Positions 16,139 to 21,726 of a stretch of DNA of 50,830 nucleotides are shown one piece after another. The stretch lies in assembly GCA_905620505.1 (NCBI GenBank), contig CAJQTN010000037.1, positions 1 through 50,830 of the forward strand, read 5' to 3'. The DNA is from an uncultured Pelagibacteraceae bacterium. GTDB taxonomy: Bacteria > Pseudomonadota > Alphaproteobacteria > Pelagibacterales > Pelagibacteraceae. Every line of letters starts with the position of its first letter. Positions within the stretch are counted from its first letter, which is position 1. The notes beneath the pieces are model-generated. The model had not been told where the DNA came from. It saw nothing but the letters and a program-made list of their open reading frames with translations, and made no database searches. Position numbers and translations under genes: made by a program.

Positions 16139-17065
16139 ATGAAGGCTTATATAATTCACGAAAATGACGAATGGACGTTACCTCTCAAGGTAGAACTTAA
16201 AGCCTTAGGTGTAGAGTTTGAAGACTGGCATGTCGAAAAAGCTAATATTGATCTAGGAAAAAATCCACCAGAAGGAATTTTTTATAACAGAATGAGTGCA
16301 AGTTCCCATGTAAGAGGACACCGTTATGCTCCTGAGTTTACAGCAACTATTTTAAACTGGTTAAAAAATCATAAAAAGAGAATAATTAATAATGGAAATG
16401 CCCTAGCTCTAGAGGTCAGTAAATCTCTTCAATATTTACGTCTCAATGAAGCTGGAATTAAAACACCAAAATCTATTTATTGTAATAATAAAGATCAAAT
16501 AATTAAAGCTGCTGAACATTTTTCAAAACCGTTTATTACTAAACACAATAGAGCTGGGAGAGGCCTTGGGGTTAAGTTGTTTAAAAACAAGGATGAATTA
16601 AAAACTTATGTAAATGGCTCAAACTTTGAAGATTCAATAGACGGAATAACAATACTACAAGATTATATAGAAGCAGATCCTAAGGTTATTCATCGAGTAG
16701 AATTCATAAATTCTAAATTTTTTTATACAGTACAAGTCGATGCATCAGAATCTTTTGAATTATGCCCTGCTGATGCTTGTAATGTTGAAGAACAATTTTG
16801 CCCGACAAACCCTGATGGAAACAAATTTATGATTATTAAGGATTATAAAAACCCAGAACTAATTAACTATGTGAATTTCTTAAAACAAAATGAAATAGAA
16901 ATTGCAGGTATAGAATATATGACTGATGTTCAAGGTATCCATTACACTTACGACGTGAATACTAATACTAATTACAACTCCGTTGCTGAAAAGAAAGCAG
17001 GAATGTTTGGTATGAAGCAAATAGCTCTATTTTTAAAAGATGAGTTGCAAAAAATTATTAAATAG
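16139..17065 (+). CDS. RimK-like ATP-grasp ligase
   Basis: A 308-residue protein of the ATP-grasp superfamily. The N-terminal pre-ATP-grasp part carries FYNRMSASSHVRGH. The central segment PFITKHNRAGRGLGVKLF is the ATP-binding Lys and glycine-rich loop, and YDVNTNTNYN near the C-terminus supplies the Mg2+-binding Asn/Asp residues. These enzymes couple ATP to formation of an amide or peptide bond with a carboxylate. The substrate is unknown. It precedes the methionine promoter/riboswitch region by about 30 bases and is separately transcribed from it. Confidence 0.82.
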   Translation: MKAYIIHENDEWTLPLKVELKALGVEFEDWHVEKANIDLGKNPPEGIFYNRMSASSHVRGHRYAPEFTATILNWLKNHKKRIINNGNALALEVSKSLQYLRLNEAGIKTPKSIYCNNKDQIIKAAEHFSKPFITKHNRAGRGLGVKLFKNKDELKTYVNGSNFEDSIDGITILQDYIEADPKVIHRVEFINSKFFYTVQVDASESFELCPADACNVEEQFCPTNPDGNKFMIIKDYKNPELINYVNFLKQNEIEIAGIEYMTDVQGIHYTYDVNTNTNYNSVAEKKAGMFGMKQIALFLKDELQKIIK

Positions 17066-17094
17066 ATCCAGTATAATTTCCAGCAAGATTGTAG

Positions 17095-17124
17095 TTGACA
17101 TGTTAAAGATTATTTTGCTATAAA
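17095..17124 (+). promoter_or_regulatory. Sigma-70-type promoter of the methionine locus
   Basis: A perfect -35 hexamer TTGACA (17095-17100) is followed after 18 bases by an extended -10, TGC plus TATAAA (17119-17124). The predicted transcription start falls near 17131, exactly where the first strand of the SAM-II aptamer begins. The position match with the riboswitch makes this the best-supported promoter in the window. Confidence 0.85.
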
Positions 17125-17129
17125 TATTG

Positions 17130-17182
17130 CAGCGCTGATTTAAGACAAATTGCGGAGCGCTTAATAAATCCTGCTAAAGCGA
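17130..17182 (+). ncRNA. SAM-II riboswitch aptamer
   Basis: The sequence follows the SAM-II (metA) consensus: GCGCTGATTTAA, then AATTGC, then GCGC, TTAATAAAT and GCTAAA. P1 is formed by AGCGCT at 17131-17136 and 17156-17161; the GCTAAA element at 17173-17178 makes the pseudoknot that closes the S-adenosylmethionine pocket. An intrinsic terminator starts 13 bases downstream. CTAAAGCG at 17174-17181 is exactly complementary to CGCTTTAG at 17200-17207 in the terminator, which suggests an antitermination alternative. The first of two SAM sensors in the methionine leader. Confidence 0.93.
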
Positions 17183-17194
17183 TCATCTTACATG

Positions 17195-17223
17195 ACCACC
17201 GCTTTAGTCGGTGGTTTTTTTTT
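17195..17223 (+). terminator. Intrinsic terminator controlled by the SAM-II riboswitch
   Basis: A 7-bp GC-rich stem, ACCACCG (17195-17201) with CGGTGGT (17209-17215), closes a 7-base loop and runs into nine T residues (17215-17223). It lies between two SAM aptamers and ahead of the methionine genes, so it is the off-state element. When SAM is bound, the terminator can form and transcription stops before SAM-V and the coding region. Confidence 0.92.
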
Positions 17224-17240
17224 GAAAATTTCAATTAAAA

Positions 17241-17300
17241 ACCGGGCATTTGAACCATATTGTGCGCCTGGCATTTAGCCGAAGTACTAAAAAGGAGAAG
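17241..17300 (+). ncRNA. SAM-V riboswitch aptamer with leader ribosome-binding site
   Basis: The sequence matches the SAM-V motif known from Pelagibacter: GGGCATTTGAACC, GTGCGCCTGGCATTTAGCC, then GAAGTACTAAAAAGGAG. P1 pairs CCGGGC (17242-17247) with GCCTGG (17266-17271), with one G-U. The 3' strand of the aptamer runs directly into the Shine-Dalgarno GGAGAAG (17294-17300). SAM binding is known to hide the Shine-Dalgarno in this class. The start codon it controls here is that of an 18-codon leader ORF, not the enzyme gene. Confidence 0.92.
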
Positions 17301-17353
17301 ATGAATAGAATTGTTAAATCTTTTGTTCACTCTTCTCCGGAAAAAGGAGAAGA
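17289..17353 (+). repeat. Exact 13-base direct repeat carrying two ribosome-binding sites
   Basis: AAAAAGGAGAAGA occurs at 17289-17301 and again at 17341-17353, each followed by or ending at an ATG. The first serves the leader ORF and the second serves the methionine synthase gene. The copies look like a duplication of the SAM-V-controlled initiation region. Confidence 0.85.
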
Positions 17354-17357
17354 ATGA
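17301..17357 (+). CDS. 18-residue leader peptide ORF between SAM-V and the methionine synthase gene
   Basis: ATG at 17301 follows the strong AAAAAGGAGAAG ribosome-binding site that SAM-V controls. The frame encodes MNRIVKSFVHSSPEKGEE and ends in TGA at 17355-17357, which overlaps the enzyme's ATG as ATGA. It contains the hairpin that hides the enzyme's own Shine-Dalgarno. A ribosome translating this ORF would open that hairpin and stop exactly at the enzyme start. Peptide sequence has no run of Met or Cys codons, so classical attenuation by stalling is not suggested. Translation itself is inferred. Confidence 0.6.
   Translation: MNRIVKSFVHSSPEKGEE
17331..17353 (+). promoter_or_regulatory. 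Hairpin sequestering the methionine synthase Shine-Dalgarno
   Basis: TCTTCTCC (17331-17338) pairs perfectly with GGAGAAGA (17346-17353) across a 7-base loop. The 3' arm is the Shine-Dalgarno of the gene starting at 17354. The same TCTTCTCC could instead pair with the identical GGAGAAGA of the leader ORF at 17294-17301, giving two mutually exclusive helices. There is no T run, so it is not a terminator. Confidence 0.75.
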
Positions 17358-18442
17358 TAAAACAAACACCGGTAGGAAGTCTACCAAGATCACCTAAACT
17401 ACAAGAAGCTTACAATGCATTTGATGATGGTAATTTAAAAAAACCAGAATTAGATAAGTTAATTGACGCTGAAATCAAAGATGTAGTTACTGAATATGAA
17501 AAGATAGATGGTAATCCTATCATCACAACAGGTGAAGTCGAAAAGCCTAATTTTTTAACTTACTTTTTAGAAAAAGGTTTTATTAAGTTGGGAAAACCAA
17601 ATCAATCAGGTCGAAAAGGATTTACAATTGAATTTGAAGGTCACCATGCTAGAGAAATGGCTGTTCTTCAAAAAGAACAAACTCCTTTTAAATTTGCACA
17701 CTATGGTGATGAATGGCTTTCAACTTTGAAAAAATATTCAAAGAAAGCATTTAAAGCGACAGTGATTGCTCCTTCTGCAGTTTCATTAATCTATAAAGAT
17801 GAAATTCCAGGATATCCAAAAGATCAGTTCATAAAAGATCTTGTTAACGAATGTGCAAAAGACATTAAGAAATGTATAGCGTCTGGTGCTACTGAAGTTG
17901 GAATGGACATGACTGAAGCAACTTATGCAATGAAAGTTGATAAAACTGGAAAAGTTTTAAATGACATGGTTGGATTAGTAGATTTAGTTTGTGCTCAATT
18001 AAGTCCTGAAGAGTTGAATAAAGTTACTCTTCACACTTGTTTTGGTGCAGACAATTTTACAAACCACAACTACTCTAACTTTCAAGATGTTTATCCTGCA
18101 CTTTTAAAATCTAAAATTAAAAACTTCCATCTACCTTTTGCCAGCTTAGGTGAGGGAAATTTTGAAGAAATTTTAAAATGTATAAAGAATAACATTAATG
18201 GCAAATTTGTGTATTTAGGTTTCGTTTCACATTTAGCTAAAGATGTTGAGTTGCCTAAAAGAATAGCAGAAAGAATTGAGCTCGCAACAGGTGTACTAGG
18301 ATTTACTCCTGGTGTGTCTGAATGTTGTGGCTACTCACCTTTTTGCAATGATCTAACAACTACTAGAGAGTGGGCACTTGAAAAAATAAGAGCTAGAACT
18401 GAAGGAGCTAAATTAGCTGCTTCTAAACTTAAGTTAAACTAA
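17354..18442 (+). CDS. Short-form (core) cobalamin-independent-type methionine synthase, MetE C-terminal domain family
   Basis: A 362-residue protein covering only the catalytic barrel of MetE (COG0620); the roughly 400-residue N-terminal half of classical MetE is absent. It opens TPVGSLPRSPKL, and candidate zinc ligands are the His and Cys of LHTCFGADN and the Cys of GVSECCGYSPF near the C-terminus. MetE transfers a methyl group to homocysteine to make methionine. Such core-MetE proteins have been reported to use methyl-corrinoid or other methyl donors, so the donor is open. SAM-II/SAM-V control and metY downstream place it in methionine synthesis. A direct relative acting on another thiol cannot be excluded. 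Confidence 0.85.
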   Translation: MIKQTPVGSLPRSPKLQEAYNAFDDGNLKKPELDKLIDAEIKDVVTEYEKIDGNPIITTGEVEKPNFLTYFLEKGFIKLGKPNQSGRKGFTIEFEGHHAREMAVLQKEQTPFKFAHYGDEWLSTLKKYSKKAFKATVIAPSAVSLIYKDEIPGYPKDQFIKDLVNECAKDIKKCIASGATEVGMDMTEATYAMKVDKTGKVLNDMVGLVDLVCAQLSPEELNKVTLHTCFGADNFTNHNYSNFQDVYPALLKSKIKNFHLPFASLGEGNFEEILKCIKNNINGKFVYLGFVSHLAKDVELPKRIAERIELATGVLGFTPGVSECCGYSPFCNDLTTTREWALEKIRARTEGAKLAASKLKLN

Positions 18443-18452
18443 AGGAGAAATA

Positions 18453-18497
18453 ATGACAAAAAAAACAAATAGACAAACAACAAGGAGAAAAAAATAA
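18453..18497 (+). CDS. 14-residue mini-ORF overlapping the metY start
   Basis: After the synthase stop, AAAGGAGAAATA leads to ATG at 18453. The frame encodes MTKKTNRQTTRRKK and ends at TAA 18495-18497, overlapping the metY ATG as TAATG. The metY Shine-Dalgarno AAGGAGAAA lies inside this mini-ORF. The layout repeats that of the leader ORF before the synthase gene. The frame is out of phase with metY, so it is not a longer metY start. Translation is inferred from the strong ribosome-binding site. Confidence 0.45.
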   Translation: MTKKTNRQTTRRKK

Positions 18498-19789
18498 TGG
18501 CTGACTATAAACATCCGGAAACTATTGCTTTGCATGGAGGAACATACAGAAGTGATCCTGCAACAACAGCAGTGGCAGTACCTATTTATCAGACAACTTC
18601 ATACCAATTCAAAGATGCAAAAACAGCTGCAAATTTGTTTGGCTTAAAAGAGTTTGGTAATATTTATACAAGAATAATGAATCCAACATGTAATGTGCTT
18701 GAAGAAAGAGTTGCTGCACTTGAAGGTGGTGTTGCAGCATGTGCGGTTGGTTCAGGTCAAGCGGCAACTGCAATGTGCATACAAAACTTAGCACAAGCTG
18801 GAGATAATATAGTTGCTTCAACTGACCTGTACGGTGGAACAGTAAACTTATTTAAAAATACTTTAAGACAACAAGGTATTGAAGTTAGATTTGCTGATCC
18901 AGCTGATCCAAAAAACTTTGAAAAACTAACTGATGAAAAAACACGAGCATATTATGGAGAGACATTACCAAATCCATATTTACGTGTTTTTCCAATTAAA
19001 GAAGTTTCAGATATTGGAAGAAAGCACGGAATTCCATTGGTAATGGATAACACTGCGGCACCAGTAATTTGTAAACCTTTAGAACATGGAGCTGCAATAG
19101 TATTGCACTCATTAACTAAATTTATTGGTGGTCATGGTACTTCGATTGGTGGAATAGTTGTTGATGGTGGAAACTTTGATTGGATTAAAAATCGAAAAAG
19201 ACAACCATTATTAAATGAACCAGATCAAAGTTATGGTGGAGCAATTTGGACTGATGCAGTTCCTGTTTTAACGGGAGCTAATATTCCATTCATAATAAGA
19301 TTTAGAGTAGTCTTGCTTAGAGATACAGGAGCACCACTTGCACCGTTCAACGCTTGGCAAATCATACAAGGTTTGGAAACTGTTGGTCTTAGAATGAAGC
19401 AACACTGCAGTAATGCAGAAAAAGTTATAACATTTTTAGAAACTCAGAAAAAAGTTAAAAATGTTATCTATCCTACTAATCACCAAGGCGAGATTAAAGA
19501 AAGAGCTAAGAAATACTTGAGTGGTGGAAATGGAGCATTGGTTGGAGCGGATTTAGGAACTGCAGAAGCAGGGGCTAAGTTTATTGATAATCTAAAGATG
19601 CTTTATCACGTTGCAAATATTGGTGATGCTAGAAGCTTAGCAATTCATCCGGCAAGTACTACACACAGTCAACTTTCTCCAGAAGAACAGTTAGCTGCAG
19701 GTGTAACGCCGGGTTACGTAAGACTTTCAATAGGTATCGAGCATCCAGATGATATCATTGCAGACATTAAGCAAGCTTTAGCTGCTTAA
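18497..19789 (+). CDS. metY: O-acetylhomoserine sulfhydrylase
   Basis: A 430-residue PLP enzyme of the Cys/Met metabolism family. It contains HPETIALHGGTYRSDP and YQTTSYQFKD at the N-terminus, the cofactor Asp in PLVMDNTAAP, and the PLP-binding Lys in VLHSLTKFIGGHGTSIGG. The C-terminal HPASTTHSQLSPEEQLAAGV is typical of MetY. It makes homocysteine from O-acetylhomoserine and sulfide, or methionine directly if methanethiol is used, a relevant point for bacteria that live on reduced sulfur. It lies downstream of the synthase gene in one transcript under SAM riboswitch control, with its start inside a TAATG overlap with a mini-ORF. Confidence 0.95.
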   Translation: MADYKHPETIALHGGTYRSDPATTAVAVPIYQTTSYQFKDAKTAANLFGLKEFGNIYTRIMNPTCNVLEERVAALEGGVAACAVGSGQAATAMCIQNLAQAGDNIVASTDLYGGTVNLFKNTLRQQGIEVRFADPADPKNFEKLTDEKTRAYYGETLPNPYLRVFPIKEVSDIGRKHGIPLVMDNTAAPVICKPLEHGAAIVLHSLTKFIGGHGTSIGGIVVDGGNFDWIKNRKRQPLLNEPDQSYGGAIWTDAVPVLTGANIPFIIRFRVVLLRDTGAPLAPFNAWQIIQGLETVGLRMKQHCSNAEKVITFLETQKKVKNVIYPTNHQGEIKERAKKYLSGGNGALVGADLGTAEAGAKFIDNLKMLYHVANIGDARSLAIHPASTTHSQLSPEEQLAAGVTPGYVRLSIGIEHPDDIIADIKQALAA

Positions 19790-19799
19790 CTATTTGATT

Positions 19800-19830
19800 T
19801 ATAGCCTCATTAAATTATGATGGGGCTATA
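19800..19830 (+). promoter_or_regulatory. Hairpin directly ahead of the rhodanese start
   Basis: A 9-bp stem, TATAGCCTC (19800-19808) with GGGGCTATA (19822-19830) including one G-U, closes a 13-base loop. It ends 2 bases before the rhodanese ATG and contains the only G-rich Shine-Dalgarno-like sequence, GGGG. No T run follows, so it is not a simple terminator. A role in hiding the ribosome-binding site or in mRNA stability is inference. Confidence 0.5.
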
Positions 19831-19832
19831 AA

Positions 19833-20210
19833 ATGATAAAACAAATCAAATCTACAGAAATTAAAAAATTTCTAACTGACAGTAAAGACGTTGAGCTTTT
19901 AGATGTTAGGACTCAAGATGAATGGGACAATATCGGAAGACCTGACGGTGAAAAACTAAATTTAAAAACTCATTTTGTAACCATTGTTAGATCTTCTGAT
20001 CCTATTGCAAACAAAGGTTTTGTTGAAGAAGTTAAAAATAAAATTGATCTTAATAAACAACTTTTAGTTATATGTAAGGCAGGTGGTAGATCGATGATGG
20101 CAGCACAATTGCTTTCTCAAGAAAACATAACTTGTATAAATATCAGCGATGGCTTTGAAGGAAACGGTGAAAATGCTGGTTGGAAAAATGAAGGTTTGCC
20201 CTCTAAGTAA
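19833..20210 (+). CDS. Rhodanese-domain protein (sulfurtransferase-like)
   Basis: A 125-residue single rhodanese domain. It has VELLDVRTQDEWDNIGRPDGEKLNLKTHFV near the N-terminus and the active-site loop VICKAGGRSMMAAQLL with the catalytic Cys in CKAGGR. Such proteins carry persulfide sulfur between donors and acceptors in the cytoplasm. It is 43 bases downstream of metY on the same strand, so a role in handling sulfane sulfur for the methionine branch is plausible but unproven. The stop touches the convergent lipoprotein gene with no gap. Confidence 0.9.
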   Translation: MIKQIKSTEIKKFLTDSKDVELLDVRTQDEWDNIGRPDGEKLNLKTHFVTIVRSSDPIANKGFVEEVKNKIDLNKQLLVICKAGGRSMMAAQLLSQENITCINISDGFEGNGENAGWKNEGLPSK

Positions 20211-20891
20211 TTATTGATTTAAATACTCGGTTTTAGCTATTTTTTTTCTTTCCATCCATCTTTTGTCATATTCTTTTATTTTTGTTCGAACCTCTAAAGC
20301 AAGTTCTATTACTGATTTTTTAGATTTAGTTATATATTTGTTTATATTTTTTTTCTCTTCAACAATTAAATCTTTAGGTTTAATTTTTTTTTCTTCAACT
20401 GACTCTTTAAATATTGTGTTGTAAATCTTACCTTTGAATATAAATGAATCTTTTCCTTCTTTTTTAGCTTTAGCAAAAGCTTGCCCTCTAGAACTGATTG
20501 TGGTTTTAGATATTTTTTTTGTACCTGTGTCTTTGTTGGTTAAAGAGATTTTTTTTAAAATATTTTTTGTTTTTTTTTTCATCTTAGTTTGTGCAAGTGC
20601 AACTTGTTTTTTTACAATTGCACAAGCTTCTGAATTTGTTTTCTCAACAAAAGATATGCAACGTTTTTTCTCTTTGTTAGGATTTTTTTCTTCAGCATAT
20701 GCTAAAGCGTGTTGCATTGGAGTCTTCCCGGTTTTTTTTTTAACTCCATAATTTATTGTTGATGATACTGTTGACTGAACTATATTTCCTCCTCCTCCAA
20801 CAACTGAGGTAACAGGACCTAGTAGCGGCAAAATTTCTACACAACCACCCAATAAAATTGTAGTTGCTAGTAAAACAAATATTTTTTTCAT
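20211..20891 (-). CDS. Lipoprotein of a SAR11-type family, long paralog
   Basis: A 226-residue protein with a lipoprotein signal peptide, MKKIFVLLATTILLGGC, whose lipobox LGGC marks lipidation at C17. The next part is glycine-rich (PVTSVVGGGGN). A conserved block, STINYGVKKKTGKTPMQHAL, is shared with the neighbour at 21058-21453. Two Cys residues follow (RCISFVEK, SEACAIVKK), then a Lys-rich helical tail unique to this paralog. The protein is probably anchored to the outer or inner membrane on the periplasmic side. No named family or function is recognised. Confidence 0.75.
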   Translation of the reverse strand: MKKIFVLLATTILLGGCVEILPLLGPVTSVVGGGGNIVQSTVSSTINYGVKKKTGKTPMQHALAYAEEKNPNKEKKRCISFVEKTNSEACAIVKKQVALAQTKMKKKTKNILKKISLTNKDTGTKKISKTTISSRGQAFAKAKKEGKDSFIFKGKIYNTIFKESVEEKKIKPKDLIVEEKKNINKYITKSKKSVIELALEVRTKIKEYDKRWMERKKIAKTEYLNQ

Positions 20892-20898
20892 TAGATTT

Positions 20899-21057
20899 TT
20901 AATTATTATTTGAATTTTTTTTTTTTATAAATCGAGTCTTATCATTTTGCTTAAATAAAGAAACAAATAGATCTGGTACAACAGTTTGTGAGATACAACC
21001 TGCAATAGTAATAATAGTAATAATTTTGACTTTAAAAATTTCCCCTACAGGTAGTTT
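20899..21057 (-). other. Open frame with lipobox between the two lipoprotein genes, no canonical start
   Basis: The 166-base gap between the two lipoprotein genes contains a minus-strand frame of 52 codons that is in phase with and directly after the stop of the upstream lipoprotein gene. It includes FKVKIITIITIAGCISQ, which reads like a lipoprotein signal with lipobox TIAGC, and continues VVPDLFVSLFKQND. There is no ATG, GTG or TTG ahead of the lipobox; ATT at 21037-21039 would be the only possible initiator. It may be a decayed third lipoprotein or a chance frame. Confidence 0.25.
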
Positions 21058-21453
21058 TTAATCTAAGTACTTGATTTTAGACTTCTCGTTTATGGAGAAT
21101 TGTAAAGATGAAGTGATTTCTTTTAGGGGCTTATTAGAAGATTCTTTTTCTTTTATCTTAGCTTGTTTAGAAGTTATTCTTTTTTCTATCATTAAACAGA
21201 CTTCTAAAGCTTTCTTGTCCAAAAAAGAAGAACAAGAATTTTTCTTTTTTGGTTTTTGACTTTTCTTAGCGTAACTGAAGGCATGACCTAATGGGGTTCG
21301 GCCTGTTTTTTTTTTAACTCCATAACTTATTGTAGTTTGTAACGTAGATTGAGTAAGTTTTCCATTTGCAACACCTCCACCAATAAGAGTAAGAGGCTCT
21401 ATGCAGCTAACTAATAAAAACATTGATGTTAGTATAATAAATATTTTTTTCAT
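21058..21453 (-). CDS. Lipoprotein of a SAR11-type family, short paralog
   Basis: A 131-residue protein with lipoprotein signal MKKIFIILTSMFLLVSC, lipidated at C17. It shares with the neighbour at 20211-20891 the glycine-rich segment after the signal, the TTISYGVKKKTGRTPLGHAF block and two spaced Cys residues (SCSSFLDK, EVCLMIEK). The Lys-rich tail is shorter. Tandem duplication of one ancestral gene is the simplest reading. Function unknown; localisation on the periplasmic face of a membrane is inferred from the lipobox. Confidence 0.72.
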   Translation of the reverse strand: MKKIFIILTSMFLLVSCIEPLTLIGGGVANGKLTQSTLQTTISYGVKKKTGRTPLGHAFSYAKKSQKPKKKNSCSSFLDKKALEVCLMIEKRITSKQAKIKEKESSNKPLKEITSSLQFSINEKSKIKYLD

Positions 21454-21726
21454 AAATTTTAAAAAATCGTGCTTAATTCTTGTTAATTATTTAAATGTTA
21501 CTTGGATTCACTTAAATAAAACCAGTTAATATGGTCATATTGAGTAAATTTACACAACCTTAAATTGTATAATTTTTTTTTCCCCATTACAACATAGTGT
21601 ATGTTTTGTGAAACTAATCCTATTAGAGCTATCAACTCTAACAAATACATTCACAACTACAAAAGGATCAGCAACAGTTACAGTAATTTTATTGCATACT
21701 ACGGTTTAAATATTGTTGATGTTATT
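21454..21726. other. 273-base intergenic region, with a possible short gene remnant
   Basis: No convincing gene fills this gap between two minus-strand genes. On the plus strand a frame at 21608-21709 starts with GTG and encodes about 33 residues ending NTFTTTKGSATVTVILLHTTV. The TTTKGSATVTV part resembles beta-strand repeats of phage or surface proteins, so a decayed fragment is possible. A T/C run (21572-21584) lies ahead of it. Promoters for the flanking lipoprotein gene may also be here, but none is clear. Confidence 0.3.
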
